DNA from: Zhongshania aquatica
Lineage (GTDB): Bacteria > Pseudomonadota > Gammaproteobacteria > Pseudomonadales > Spongiibacteraceae
Length of the DNA: 64,000 nucleotides
Direction: 5' to 3'
Assembly: GCF_027257955.1 (NCBI RefSeq)
Contig: NZ_JANZNQ010000015.1
Coordinates: 1-64,000 of the forward strand
This document shows positions 34,281 through 43,768 of this stretch, piece by piece. A model generated the notes under the pieces. That model saw only the letters and a list, made by a program, of their open reading frames with translations. It had not been told where the DNA came from and searched no databases. Numbering within the stretch: position 1 is the first letter of the stretch; each line of letters starts with the position of its first letter. The translations under genes and the position numbers were made by a program.

Positions 34281-36116
34281 TCAAATTAAAAATGTACCGG
34301 CACCTTCTTCTGCGGTAGCCACGTTGGCGCGCAATCCAGCAAATAAATCTCGACCATAGTTATCGCTGGCTGCTGGCGCCATATACTTGGCTGCTGGACG
34401 TAGCGCCAATTCATCTTCAGATATTAGTATCTCTAATTCCTCATTTTCGGCGTCGAGAACGAGCATGTCACCAGTTTGAATTTTAGCAATTGCTCCCCCT
34501 GCCATAGCTTCTGGATATAGATGTATCGCCGCAGGGATTTTGCCTGACGCGCCTGACATTCGCCCGTCTGTAACCAGCGCCACTTTAAAACCGCGCTCTT
34601 GTAATATGCCAAGATAGGGCGTGAGCTTGTGTAGCTCGGGCATACCGTTCGCCTTCGGACCTTGAAAGCGCACTACTGCGACAAAGTCATGCTCTAGTTC
34701 GCCAGCGTCGAAGGCGTCTTTCAGGGCGTCTTGGGTGTCGAATACCACGGCGGGTGCTTTAACATAGCGATGTTCCGGCTTTACGGCCGACACTTTTATA
34801 ATGCTGCGACCTAGTTTGCCAGTCAGTAATTTCATGCCACCGTGGGGATCAAATGGATCAGTGGCAGGGCGCAAAACGGTATTGTCAGCGCTTAGGGATG
34901 GGCTATCCTGCCAGTGTAAACTCCCACCGGCTAAGCTGGGTGCCCGGCTATAATGATGCAGCCCCTTACCCCAGACTGTGTTCACGTCGGCGTGAAGTAA
35001 GCCGGCGGAAATGAGTTCAGCTATCACAAATCCGGTGCCGCCGGCGGCGTGAAAATGATTTACGTCGGCTTTGCCATTGGGATAGATACGGCAGAGGAGC
35101 GGTGTGGCCTCTGAAAGTTCAGCAAAATCTTGCCAGTCGATAATAATGCCCGCGGCTCGCGCTATCGCAATCCAATGGATACTGTGATTCGTAGAGCCGC
35201 CGGTAGCGAGCAGCGTAACAATGGCATTGACTAAGCTCCGCTCATCTACCACATCGCACAACGGTGTATAACTGGGAGTGAGTGCAGTGATTTTGCAAAC
35301 CTGTCGCGCCGCAGCGCGGGTGAGTTCTTCGCGCAGGGCACCATGTGGCGGTACAAAGGCGGTGCCAGGAATATGTAAGCCCATGGCTTCCATCAGCATT
35401 TGGTTGCTGTTGGCGGTGCCGTAGAACGTACAGGTGCCTTCGCCATGATAGGCGCTGGCTTCGGCGTCTAATAATTCTTCACGGCCAACCTTCCCCTCTG
35501 CATAAAGCTGACGAATTCGGGCTTTTTCGTCATTACTCAGGCCGGTAGACATGGGGCCAGCTGGAATCATAATGAGTGGGAGATGACCGAAGCTCAGTGC
35601 GCCGATGAGTAAGCCGGGAACAATTTTATCGCACACACCTAAGCACAAAACTGCATCGAACATATTGTGGGTCAGGGCAATGGCAGTGCTCATGGCGATG
35701 GTGTCGCGGCTGAACAAGCTTAATTCCATGCCTTCTGCGCCCTGCGTAACGCCATCGCACATCGCTGGCGTAGCGCCAGCAAATTGAGCCGTACAACCTA
35801 GTTCCGCAACAGCGTTGCGAATAAGGTCAGGATAGTGCTCTAAGGGTTTGTGGGCTGACAGCATATCGTTGTAGGCACTAACGATGGCAATATTAGCCGC
35901 TTCCTCTAAGCGAATACGGTCTTTGTCCGCAGAACTACACGAGGCAAAACCGTGGGCTAAATTACTGCAGGAAAGCTGTCCTCGGAGAGGTCCTTTGCGG
36001 CGCATACTTTGGCATTTTTCTAAATACGCCGCGCGATGAGTTGCGCTCCGAAGACGGATGCGTTCAGTGACCGCGGTGATAACGGGATGCAGAGGGACGG
36101 TTGTCGGTGACGTCAT
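34281..36116 (-). CDS. edd: Phosphogluconate dehydratase
   Basis: The 611-residue enzyme dehydrates 6-phosphogluconate to KDPG, the first committed Entner-Doudoroff step. It is an IlvD/Edd-family iron-sulfur enzyme: Cys residues in [11 protein letters not shown] and [13 protein letters not shown] fit the cluster ligands, and the [16 protein letters not shown] block is visible near the C-terminus. Full length for the family. The start ATG shares one base with the pgl stop (TAATG), so edd is co-translated as the last gene of zwf-pgl-edd. Confidence 0.95.
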   Translation of the reverse strand: MTSPTTVPLHPVITAVTERIRLRSATHRAAYLEKCQSMRRKGPLRGQLSCSNLAHGFASCSSADKDRIRLEEAANIAIVSAYNDMLSAHKPLEHYPDLIRNAVAELGCTAQFAGATPAMCDGVTQGAEGMELSLFSRDTIAMSTAIALTHNMFDAVLCLGVCDKIVPGLLIGALSFGHLPLIMIPAGPMSTGLSNDEKARIRQLYAEGKVGREELLDAEASAYHGEGTCTFYGTANSNQMLMEAMGLHIPGTAFVPPHGALREELTRAAARQVCKITALTPSYTPLCDVVDERSLVNAIVTLLATGGSTNHSIHWIAIARAAGIIIDWQDFAELSEATPLLCRIYPNGKADVNHFHAAGGTGFVIAELISAGLLHADVNTVWGKGLHHYSRAPSLAGGSLHWQDSPSLSADNTVLRPATDPFDPHGGMKLLTGKLGRSIIKVSAVKPEHRYVKAPAVVFDTQDALKDAFDAGELEHDFVAVVRFQGPKANGMPELHKLTPYLGILQERGFKVALVTDGRMSGASGKIPAAIHLYPEAMAGGAIAKIQTGDMLVLDAENEELEILISEDELALRPAAKYMAPAASDNYGRDLFAGLRANVATAEEGAGTFLI

Positions 36117-36811
36117 TAGGGGGCCCAGTAGATGTCAACTGGCACTTGCTGCTGGCGCAAGACCATAGAAATAGGATGTTCGGAACCTTCGACCAAGGCC
36201 GCTTCCAGCACAGAGCGCTTGGTATTTCCGGTGATGTGCACCACTATTTTTTCGCTGTTAAATACGGCTGCCGGCGATAGACTTATTCGGGCGTAGGGCG
36301 CTGTGCTAGGGTGAACAGCAAAACAATGCTGGGAATGCGCTGCGCACAAATTGGGGTACTCTGGAGCGTCGTAAAACCACGATGCTGTGTGGCCATCTTC
36401 CCCCATGCCTAAATGCACAAGTGTGAGTGGCCACGCTAGACTATCTAGTTTTTCTTCAAGGGCATATTGACCATCGTCGGCGGTTTCTGCCGAGTTTTTA
36501 AGGGGTAAATAGCTGCATTTGGCCGCTTCGCCAGTAAGCAGGGTGTTACGTAACATCCCTTCATTGCTGCCTTCATGGTCAGCTGGCAGCCACCGCTCAT
36601 CCACCAGCAGAGTTTGCACCGCAGACCAATTAAGTGGTGATTGGCTTAGTAGGCTAAACATATTTTGCGGGGTTGAGCCGCCGGATACGGCAATACTGGC
36701 ACTGCCGTGGGTGTGTATAGCGATGTTTAGTGCAGATGCGATGTTTGCGGCTAGAGCTTGGTCGAGTTCATCTCGACTTGGAAAGAGTATCAGAGTCGGC
36801 TTATTACTCAT
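36116..36811 (-). CDS. pgl: 6-phosphogluconolactonase
   Basis: The 231-residue DevB/NagB-fold lactonase hydrolyses 6-phosphogluconolactone. Motifs: [27 protein letters not shown] and [14 protein letters not shown]. Start: ATG at 36811 (MSNKPTLI), overlapping the zwf stop by eight bases; an in-frame start farther inside zwf also exists. It sits between zwf and edd, an arrangement that channels glucose-6-phosphate to KDPG. Confidence 0.93.
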   Translation of the reverse strand: MSNKPTLILFPSRDELDQALAANIASALNIAIHTHGSASIAVSGGSTPQNMFSLLSQSPLNWSAVQTLLVDERWLPADHEGSNEGMLRNTLLTGEAAKCSYLPLKNSAETADDGQYALEEKLDSLAWPLTLVHLGMGEDGHTASWFYDAPEYPNLCAAHSQHCFAVHPSTAPYARISLSPAAVFNSEKIVVHITGNTKRSVLEAALVEGSEHPISMVLRQQQVPVDIYWAP

Positions 36812-38270
36812 GCCAGCTTCTCCCATGTTTCTCCGGGAGTGCCAGCGATGCATTTGGTCCCATGGTGCCTGCGGCATAGGGTTTAGTTTTGGTCCCCGCG
36901 TTTTGCCACGCTTCGATAATGCTGTCTACCCACGCCCAGCATGCCTCAACTTCGTCGCGGCGCATGAAGAGGGTTTGATCACCCTCTAACACATCCAGCA
37001 ATAAGCGTTCGTATGCTTCGTGAGCCTGCAATTCATCGTACAAGTCTGCATCAAGTTTTAGTTCTACTTGCTCTAATTTTAGTTGTCTTCCCAGTCCTGG
37101 TTTTTTATTCACCTTGTACAGGGTGATATTTTCTTCCGGTTGCAGACGGATAACGAGTTTATTGGGAAGGTCATTTGGGTCGCCTTCAAATAGGCTGAAA
37201 GGATGTTTCTTTAATTCCACTATTATTTCTGAGTATCGCCGTGCCAGTCGTTTGCCAGTGCGCAGATAAAAAGGCGTCCCTTCCCAGCGCCAATTGTGTA
37301 CATCGGCTTGTATGGCGACAAAGGTTTCAGTGTTGTTGCTGTCTTCGAAGCCGGTTTCGTCTAAAAAAGCGGCGACAGGCGCTGCGTTAACCGCGCCAGC
37401 GGTATATTGGCCACGAACCGTTTTAGCTTTCACATTGTCTGCGGTGATTGGCCGCAAGGCCTGTAGAACTTTGACTTTCTCGTCGCGAATGGTGTCAGCG
37501 CGTAAATTGGCAGGGGGTTCCATAGCAACCAAGCACAGTAGCTGTAACATGTGATTTTGAACCATGTCACGCAATGCGCCGGTTTTGGCGTAAAAGTCAC
37601 CGCGACCTTCAACGCCAATATCTTCCGCAACGGTGATTTGAATATTGTCGATATATTGGCTGTTCCACAAGGGGCCAAATAGGGCATTACCAAATCGTAA
37701 AACCAGTAGATTTTGAACGGTTTCTTTGCCGAGGTAATGATCAATACGGAAAATATTTCTCTCGGGAAATACTTGTAGGACTTCGTGATTTATCTCGGTA
37801 CACGTATCAAGATCGTGCCCTAGAGGTTTTTCTAAAACGACGCGGGAATGCTCATTGACTACACCAATACTGTGCAGATTACGGCAAATACTCGTGTAAA
37901 GGGTCGAAGACGTTGCTAAATAAAAGACCGTGGTGTTGTTTGGCTGTTTGTTTATGGCGTCAGCCAGACTGTGGTAGTCCTTGAGGCTGTTAACGTCTAA
38001 CCGAATGTAGTGCAGTTTTTCAGAAAACTGTTGCCAATGTTTCTCGTCCCAGAAATGATTGGGAAGGAATTGGCGCATTTTTTCTTTGATAAGTGCTCGG
38101 TATTCGTCGGTGCTACTTTCACCACGACCCAATGCGATTATGGAGGAAACATCGTCCATAAGGCCTTCGCGCTGAAGTTTATACAGAGCAGGCTGCAACT
38201 TTCTGAGTGCGAGGTCGCCAGTGCCGCCAAAGATAACAAGCTGTGAAGATCGAGTGCTGGTCATCGCCAA
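36804..38270 (-). CDS. zwf: Glucose-6-phosphate 1-dehydrogenase
   Basis: The 488-residue dehydrogenase has the nucleotide-binding motif FGGTGDLALRKL at about 14-25 and the active-site signature RIDHYLGKETVQN at about 177-189. It is the first gene of the zwf-pgl-edd operon and makes NADPH while feeding the Entner-Doudoroff route. Full length. The 220-base upstream gap to the divergent GNAT gene presumably contains the promoter; no HexR-like palindrome was identified by eye. Confidence 0.95.
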   Translation of the reverse strand: MAMTSTRSSQLVIFGGTGDLALRKLQPALYKLQREGLMDDVSSIIALGRGESSTDEYRALIKEKMRQFLPNHFWDEKHWQQFSEKLHYIRLDVNSLKDYHSLADAINKQPNNTTVFYLATSSTLYTSICRNLHSIGVVNEHSRVVLEKPLGHDLDTCTEINHEVLQVFPERNIFRIDHYLGKETVQNLLVLRFGNALFGPLWNSQYIDNIQITVAEDIGVEGRGDFYAKTGALRDMVQNHMLQLLCLVAMEPPANLRADTIRDEKVKVLQALRPITADNVKAKTVRGQYTAGAVNAAPVAAFLDETGFEDSNNTETFVAIQADVHNWRWEGTPFYLRTGKRLARRYSEIIVELKKHPFSLFEGDPNDLPNKLVIRLQPEENITLYKVNKKPGLGRQLKLEQVELKLDADLYDELQAHEAYERLLLDVLEGDQTLFMRRDEVEACWAWVDSIIEAWQNAGTKTKPYAAGTMGPNASLALPEKHGRSWHE

Positions 38271-38489
38271 ATCTCTTTAAATTGAATGAGGCTGGTGACA
38301 AATTTTTCGAACTAATACTGACGGGCTGTGGCAGTATTTGCGTGAAAATTTGCCTTAGCTGTCTTTGAGCATAGAGGTTTTGAATCGCTTTTAATACCAC
38401 TCTTACACATTTTTAAGCAGAAATTAGTGCTAAAGCCATGCTATATAAATACAGGACGGAATCGATATCAATAATGTGCGGGCGCAGTC

Positions 38490-39086
38490 ATGACAATACG
38501 TAAAGCAAGAAGTGAAGACAGTGCGCAGGCAGCGCAGCTGGTATTTGCATCTGGACCAGTCACATTTGAACACATCTTTAGTCGCCAACATGGGCCATAT
38601 ATTGTGGACTTCCTGAGCAAGGAATTTGCCGATACGCGAACGATGTTTAGTCACGTACACCACAACGTTTATGAGCTTGATGGCGAGGTTGTGGGCAGTA
38701 TTGGTAGTTTTGATGTGCCCAGTCATAGCAGTACCTTTTTGGGTAACGCTCGTGCAATTTTTATCAGCTACGGGTGGCGGGGTATTTTAAAGGGATTGAT
38801 ATTTGAATTGAGGTTGGTAAAAGCACCGCGCAAAGGCTGTTTATATCTTTGCCATATTGCCGTCCGAGAAAATTGCCGAGGCAAGGGCATTGCGGCAAAA
38901 ATGATTAATTATATGGCGGCACAGGCGCGAGAGGGTGGATATCAAAGTCTTAGTCTTGATGTCGCTGAACAAAACGCCAATGCACTACGACTTTATCAAC
39001 AAATGGGTTTTAAGGTATTGGCACGTAATAGAAGCTATAACAAGGTTCTTGATAACCACCTTTATATGGAAATGGCACTGTGCTGA
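38490..39086 (+). CDS. GNAT-family N-acetyltransferase
   Basis: The 198-residue protein has a C-terminal GNAT fold with the acetyl-CoA pyrophosphate loop IAVRENCRGKGIAAKMI (RxxGxG/A) at about 127-143 and the later NANALRLYQQMGFK motif at about 166-179. The acceptor is unknown. Start ATG at 38490. It stands alone between zwf and the flagellar genes, and its stop is close to the convergent flgN stop. Confidence 0.85.
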   Translation: MTIRKARSEDSAQAAQLVFASGPVTFEHIFSRQHGPYIVDFLSKEFADTRTMFSHVHHNVYELDGEVVGSIGSFDVPSHSSTFLGNARAIFISYGWRGILKGLIFELRLVKAPRKGCLYLCHIAVRENCRGKGIAAKMINYMAAQAREGGYQSLSLDVAEQNANALRLYQQMGFKVLARNRSYNKVLDNHLYMEMALC

Positions 39087-39109
39087 TGGCGCGACCAAGC
39101 TCTACTTAT

Positions 39110-39538
39110 TTACGCTTTGCCTAGGGCCTGTTTTGCACCCGCATATTGGGCAGCGCCGCTAGCGCTGTAAAGTGTCGTTTCGGTGTTGACTGCGCCGAGA
39201 ATTTCCAGGGCGCGCTGCTTGTAGCGTGCCTGCGCGCTGATATCTGACCCGACTTGAGTGTTCAAGCTCTGGCAGCGAGCCAAAATGGCGAGGCTGTCTT
39301 GCCAATCTTCATTGCTGTTGCTTAGGTCATTACCACCAGCTTCATCGACTATTTGACGGCGACGAAGCGCTAGCTGGTCTAAAGTCTGCACTAGATCCAT
39401 TTTCTGAATGGCGAGCATTTCAATCATTTCAGCAGAGTCCGCGCGACTTAAGGTTGCTGCCTCTTTAAGGAGTACAGACTCAAGCTCTCTAGCATGCTTT
39501 TGAATATGTTGAAGTATGTCGCTTAGTTCAGTCATCAT
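39110..39538 (-). CDS. flgN: Flagellar export chaperone FlgN
   Basis: The 142-residue all-helical protein has FlgN family character and keeps the hook-filament junction proteins FlgK and FlgL export-competent. It lies two bases after flgM, in the conserved flgA-flgM-flgN order, which supports the assignment more than any motif. Likely transcribed with flgM from the sigma28 promoter at 39880-39906. Confidence 0.85.
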   Translation of the reverse strand: MMTELSDILQHIQKHARELESVLLKEAATLSRADSAEMIEMLAIQKMDLVQTLDQLALRRRQIVDEAGGNDLSNSNEDWQDSLAILARCQSLNTQVGSDISAQARYKQRALEILGAVNTETTLYSASGAAQYAGAKQALGKA

Positions 39539-39540
39539 AA

Positions 39541-39843
39541 TCAGGCGCCTGTCGTTGCTTCCATATTGATCATGGCTTCCGCTACTTTTTTGGCGTCGAT
39601 ATTAAATTCGCCATTTCTAATAGCGGTTTTAATGGCCTCTACTTTTTGGCGGTCGATGCCATCGCTGCTATTCACTTCCACCCTAGTGCGCTCCATAAGG
39701 GGTGTTTCGGTAATGGACGACGGATTACTGCCGATGGTTGACGTTTTGCTGGCGCCGACACTCTCCGGTTTATTTCCGTCAGTTCGCCCGCTATCTACTT
39801 TGCGGGGCTGACTCAGTGATGAGCCGTTTAATCGCTCGACCAT
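39541..39843 (-). CDS. flgM: Anti-sigma28 factor FlgM
   Basis: The 100-residue protein is disordered in its N-terminal half (Ser/Thr/Asn/Pro-rich) and carries the FlgM sigma28-binding helices at about 65-95 (DRQKVEAIKTAIRNGEFNID, then AKKVAEAMI). It holds FliA inactive until it is exported through the finished hook-basal body. The gene lies between flgA and flgN, with a good FliA promoter at 39880-39906, giving the expected autoregulatory loop. Confidence 0.93.
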   Translation of the reverse strand: MVERLNGSSLSQPRKVDSGRTDGNKPESVGASKTSTIGSNPSSITETPLMERTRVEVNSSDGIDRQKVEAIKTAIRNGEFNIDAKKVAEAMINMEATTGA

Positions 39844-39879
39844 GTCGGAATCCTCTCTATTGATAAGCCTACGCTCATT

Positions 39880-39906
39880 ATATCGGCAGTCATAAAAAAA
39901 ACTTTA
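39880..39906 (-). promoter_or_regulatory. Sigma28 (FliA) promoter of flgMN
   Basis: On the minus strand TAAA-N15-GCCGATAT lies at 39906-39880, against the consensus TAAA-N15-GCCGATAA: four of four and seven of eight matches with exact spacing. It overlaps the flgA stop codon and sits about 37 bases before the flgM start. Confidence 0.85.
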
Positions 39907-40629
39907 GTTAAGTAGCACAACATTTTCTGATGCCACCACACCCTCTAATTGCTTCCCAGAGTTGAGGTTTTTTACCATTATTCGCGAACCCAATGCGCCA
40001 TCCTGCATAGCAATTCCCATCATGCTTACACTGACGGGGCCTGTGTTGCTATTTAGCTGAACCCGTTGTCCCTTGCTGATAATACTGCTTGCCTCAACCA
40101 TATTTGGTGTTAGTACCGCACCTTGGGCAATACTTCTCTTGCTGCGGTAGCCACCGCGATCTCCTAACGACTGCAAATATCCATATCCTAAGGCGGAAAT
40201 GTCTCGTTGACTCCAGCTTACATCGCGTTCGCTTATCTCGCTGTTGGGTGCAATTGGGTGGCGCGCCACCATCACATTGGCGTAGGCCTCTACGGTGACG
40301 GGCAGATATATCTTCCACGGTTTTTTACCGTTGCAGCGCACGCCGACAGTTGTACGGCGTTTTATTTTTGCGCCCGATGACAAGAAGGCCTCAAGTTTAA
40401 CTGGGCAGCGTAAAAGCTTCGTGCGTGGATCTAAGGCTTGCACAGTGATCTTAGTTTTCATTTTTTGCCATGGATGGCGGCTTGCAATATAGGCACTTGC
40501 CGTTTCTGAAATGCGTGCATGACTCTCTAGTTCACTGCCAGCTTGGGTGGCGGCGAATAGGTTTGTGCTAGCGAGGCTTATTAAGCAGCTTAGTAGAACA
40601 AGTGCATAGCAATGTGTTTGTTTTTTCAT
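39904..40629 (-). CDS. flgA: Flagellar P-ring assembly chaperone FlgA
   Basis: The 241-residue periplasmic chaperone has a signal peptide (cut after NLFAA, about residue 27) and the C-terminal SAF domain (about 110-241; RHPIAPNSEISERDV and NLNSGKQLEGVV). It assists FlgI polymerisation. It diverges from flgB. In Vibrio and Pseudomonas cheV and cheR lie between the two; here the gap of about 300 bases has no gene. A weak sigma54-like site is at 40752-40767. Confidence 0.92.
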   Translation of the reverse strand: MKKQTHCYALVLLSCLISLASTNLFAATQAGSELESHARISETASAYIASRHPWQKMKTKITVQALDPRTKLLRCPVKLEAFLSSGAKIKRRTTVGVRCNGKKPWKIYLPVTVEAYANVMVARHPIAPNSEISERDVSWSQRDISALGYGYLQSLGDRGGYRSKRSIAQGAVLTPNMVEASSIISKGQRVQLNSNTGPVSVSMMGIAMQDGALGSRIMVKNLNSGKQLEGVVASENVVLLN

Positions 40630-40751
40630 AGCATTTTAAGACGTCAAAGTTTTGTCGTTTTGTATCTATTTTCAACGGATGTAGCAATGGGTATGCCAGC
40701 TTGAAATTGTTTTTATCAGGGGGAGTAGGTGTTTTTACGGAGGAGGGGGGT

Positions 40752-40767
40752 TGCCGGAATTTTGCCA
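40752..40767 (-). promoter_or_regulatory. Possible sigma54 promoter of flgA
   Basis: On the minus strand TGGCAAAATTCCGGCA has the GG and GC elements 12 bases apart as required and a perfect -24 half, but the -12 half is CGGC rather than TTGC. It is about 120 bases upstream of flgA. Confidence 0.42.
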
Positions 40768-40849
40768 TTAACGGCTTGAGTGTGCCGTTATTTTGGCAAT
40801 ACCAGTATTTTCTGTTTTTAACTTGTTGAAAATATTAAGTTAATTTTTC

Positions 40850-40865
40850 TGGCACGGGCCTTGCC
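40850..40865 (+). promoter_or_regulatory. Sigma54 (-24/-12) promoter of the flgB operon
   Basis: TGGCACGGGCCTTGCC matches the RpoN consensus TGGCAC-N5-TTGC exactly, with GG and GC 12 bases apart. Transcription would start near 40876, about 90 bases before flgB. Such promoters need a FleQ/FleR-type activator, and both are encoded downstream (57101 and 58647). Confidence 0.88.
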
Positions 40866-40963
40866 TTGACTCTTGGTAGAGCGCAATTGAATGCTGAGAA
40901 AATTAATGATCTACGGGATAGATCGTCAGCAGAATGAATAACTTTAGAACGTTGGTGAAAAAA

Positions 40964-41380
40964 ATGTCGATTAACTTTGATAAAGCACTAGGGATACATG
41001 AGCAGGCACTGCAAGTGCGTCAAAAGCGCAATGAAGTGCTCGCCATGAATATAGCAAATGCGGATACCCCTGGATACAAAGCGCAGGACATAGATTTTAA
41101 AGCGGTTCTTTCCCAGTCGGCGGCGGGCGGAAATCAGCTGCAATTGGCAATGCGGACGACTAACAGTGGTCATATCCAGGCGGCGAGTGCCGGCGCGGAT
41201 ACACTGCCGATGGATCTTAAATATCGAGTTCCCACTCAGCCATCTGAAGATGGCAATACTGTGGATACGAGTATGGAGCAGGCTGAATTTGCCGATAACG
41301 CGATGCGTTACCAAGCGACGCTGTCTTTTTTGAGTAGCCGCTTTAGCGGAATGAAATCTGTTTTGCAGGGAGGTCGCTAA
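40964..41380 (+). CDS. flgB: Flagellar proximal rod protein FlgB
   Basis: The 138-residue rod protein has the conserved N-terminal MSINFDKALGIHEQALQVR and N-MNIANADTPGYKAQDIDF region. ATG at 40964 is chosen because FlgB proteins begin at this point; an in-frame ATG at 40934 adds ten residues. It is the first gene of the flgBCDEFGHIJKL operon, under the sigma54 promoter at 40850. Confidence 0.94.
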   Translation: MSINFDKALGIHEQALQVRQKRNEVLAMNIANADTPGYKAQDIDFKAVLSQSAAGGNQLQLAMRTTNSGHIQAASAGADTLPMDLKYRVPTQPSEDGNTVDTSMEQAEFADNAMRYQATLSFLSSRFSGMKSVLQGGR

Positions 41381-41383
41381 GTT

Positions 41384-41785
41384 ATGGCTAATCCATTAAA
41401 TGTCGCCGCGTCTGCCATGAACGCACAAATGCTTAGACTAAATACCGTCGCCAGTAATATGGCGAATGCCGACACGGTGAGTAGCAGTGAAGAAAGTGCA
41501 TATCGTTCTCGTCAGCCTGTTTTTTCTACCGTGATGAACCAACAGCGAGAAGTGGTTGGGATCGCAGTAACGGGTGTGGTTGAGAGCGATGCGGCTGTCG
41601 AAAAACGTTATGAGCCCGGCCATCCACAGGCAGATGCCGACGGCTATATCTACAGTTCTAATGTAAATACGATGGAAGAAATGGCAAATATGATGTCTGC
41701 ATCGCGGGCTTATCAAAATAATGCTGAAGTTTTTTCTACCACTAAAACACTTATGCTGCGCGCCTTGCAGCTCGGCCAGCAGTAG
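41384..41785 (+). CDS. flgC: Flagellar proximal rod protein FlgC
   Basis: The 133-residue rod protein shows the family N-terminus (ASAMNAQMLRLNTVASNMAN) and the C-terminal NVNTMEEMANMMSASRAYQNN pattern (split here as NVNTMEEMANMM and SASRAYQNN). Slightly shorter than the usual 135-150. Directly after flgB. Confidence 0.95.
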   Translation: MANPLNVAASAMNAQMLRLNTVASNMANADTVSSSEESAYRSRQPVFSTVMNQQREVVGIAVTGVVESDAAVEKRYEPGHPQADADGYIYSSNVNTMEEMANMMSASRAYQNNAEVFSTTKTLMLRALQLGQQ

Positions 41786-41795
41786 GAACTAAATT

Positions 41796-42461
41796 ATGGA
41801 ACTGCGTACGATTGAAGATCTTCAACTGCAGAGTGCTGCGAGTAAAGCTAAGAAAGACGCCTCGTCGCTCGATCAAGATGATTTTATGAAGCTCATGCTG
41901 CAACAGCTAAAGAGTCAGGACCCGTTGAATCCGACCGATAACACTGAATTCATTAGTCAGATGGCCCAGCTAACGTCGGTTAGTGGCATCAGTGAAATGA
42001 ATGAAAACTTGTCAGGCTTGACTCAATCCTTGTACTCCGCCCAGTTGCTGGATGCCTCTTCCTTGATTGGTAAAGAGGTCTTGCTAGAAACCGATGTGGC
42101 CGCTTTGCCACCTAGCGGCAACGTAGAAGGTCAGGTTAGCTTGAGCACCAGTACTACGGCGTTAGATATCGAAATTCTCTCGCCCACAGGTGAAGTTGTC
42201 GGCAAAGTCCCATTAGGTCCACAACGCGCGGGAACGATCGGGTTCGAATGGAATGGTGTGGGTTTGAATGGAGAGCGCATGCCGCCAGGCACCTATCAGA
42301 TTCGCGCTAATTACCTAAACGGCAATACCAGAGAGGCAGTATCCACACAAATACGCAGTGAAGTGCAGAGCGTGAGCGTGCCAGCTGCGGGCGGATCGCC
42401 TCAGGTACAGGTGCAAGGTTTAGGTACCGTGAGCATGTCGCAAATTTTAGAAATCAGCTAA
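41796..42461 (+). CDS. flgD: Flagellar hook-capping protein FlgD
   Basis: The 221-residue hook cap scaffold has the N-terminal DQDDFMKLMLQQLKSQDPLN block and the central Ig-like FlgD domain with GEVVGKVPLG and FEWNGVGLNGERMPPGTYQI. It is needed for FlgE polymerisation and released afterwards. Ten bases after flgC. Confidence 0.95.
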   Translation: MELRTIEDLQLQSAASKAKKDASSLDQDDFMKLMLQQLKSQDPLNPTDNTEFISQMAQLTSVSGISEMNENLSGLTQSLYSAQLLDASSLIGKEVLLETDVAALPPSGNVEGQVSLSTSTTALDIEILSPTGEVVGKVPLGPQRAGTIGFEWNGVGLNGERMPPGTYQIRANYLNGNTREAVSTQIRSEVQSVSVPAAGGSPQVQVQGLGTVSMSQILEIS

Positions 42462-42516
42462 GCGGTAATGACGCCGTTACGCACATAACAGATGTTTTTA
42501 GACCAGGAGTAGGCCC

Positions 42517-43734
42517 ATGAGCTTTCGTATTGCACTGAGTGGATTAAACGCCGCATCGTCACACCTTGATGTCACCGCGCACAATATTGCCAACGTCAAT
42601 ACGGCGGGCTTTAAAGGATCGCGGGTGGCATTCGCAGATGTATATGCTACATCCAATAACGATGTCACCAAGACCACGCCTGGCGCTGGTGTGCGCTTAA
42701 ATACGATTACCCAAGAGTTTTCTCAGGGTAACGTCGACTTTACCGATAATAATTTAGACCTTGCGATTTCGGGCGAGGGTTTCTTCACCATGAAAGGGTC
42801 CAGTGGTGTCAGTTACACCCGCGCAGGTTCTTTTAGTGTCGATCGCGATGGCTTTGTTGTGAATAACAATCTAGAGCGCTTGCAGGTCTTCCCACCCTCT
42901 GGGGATGGCAGTTTCTCTACTGGGTCACTAAGTGATTTGAAATTGCAGGTCTCGGAAAATGCACCGGCCGCCACAACACGTGCTGAGATAGGTGTGAACT
43001 TGCCGGCCAATGCCCCCGTGCCTGCGGCAACACCATTTGATCCAACACTGCCTACAAGCTATAACCATGCGACGTCGCTGACGGTATACGATTCTCTGGG
43101 TACTCAACATACCGCGACTTTGTATTTTGTAAAAGACGCGGCGGCGAATAGCTGGAATCAGCAGCTGTATGTCGATAATAACCCCGTCGGTGGCCCTAAT
43201 CCGGTGAGCTTTAGCAATGCTGGTGAATTGCAAGTTCCAGCCTCAGGCCTAATTTCCTACCCTTCCTATGATCCAGGTAGTGGAGCTGCGAACCTTGACT
43301 TGAGCTTTGACTTTACGGCGACCACGCAATACGGCAAAGAATTCGGTGTTAACAACTTACAGCAGGATGGTTTCACCACTGGCCGGTTAACGGGTATTGA
43401 AGTGGACACCACTGGCATCATATCTGCCCGGTTTACCAATGGTCAGTCTAAGCAACTTGGTAGAGTTGCTATGGCGAGTTTTTCTAACCCGAACGGTTTG
43501 CAGCAACAGGGTGATACCTCCTGGGCAGAAACCTTCGCCTCGGGCGGTGCTCGTGTGGGTGAAGCGGGTTCTTCAAATTTTGGTTTGCTGCAGTCGGGCG
43601 CGCTGGAAAGCTCCAACGTTGACCTGACAGCTCAGCTGGTTGAAATGATTACTGCGCAGCGCAACTTTCAGGCGAACACCCAAATGATCCAGACAGCTGA
43701 TGCGGTAACGCAGGCGATTATTAACATCCGATAG
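42517..43734 (+). CDS. flgE: Flagellar hook protein FlgE
   Basis: The 405-residue hook subunit has a rod/hook N-terminus (ALSGLNAASSHLDVTAHNIA), a central hypervariable D2-like domain, and the C-terminal QRNFQANTQMIQTADAVTQA helix. Start ATG at 42517 follows AGGAG. Typical size for gammaproteobacterial hooks. Confidence 0.95.
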   Translation: MSFRIALSGLNAASSHLDVTAHNIANVNTAGFKGSRVAFADVYATSNNDVTKTTPGAGVRLNTITQEFSQGNVDFTDNNLDLAISGEGFFTMKGSSGVSYTRAGSFSVDRDGFVVNNNLERLQVFPPSGDGSFSTGSLSDLKLQVSENAPAATTRAEIGVNLPANAPVPAATPFDPTLPTSYNHATSLTVYDSLGTQHTATLYFVKDAAANSWNQQLYVDNNPVGGPNPVSFSNAGELQVPASGLISYPSYDPGSGAANLDLSFDFTATTQYGKEFGVNNLQQDGFTTGRLTGIEVDTTGIISARFTNGQSKQLGRVAMASFSNPNGLQQQGDTSWAETFASGGARVGEAGSSNFGLLQSGALESSNVDLTAQLVEMITAQRNFQANTQMIQTADAVTQAIINIR

Positions 43735-43768
43735 TCGCGTTGATCGCGTGGACTGAACGGGAGGGTTT

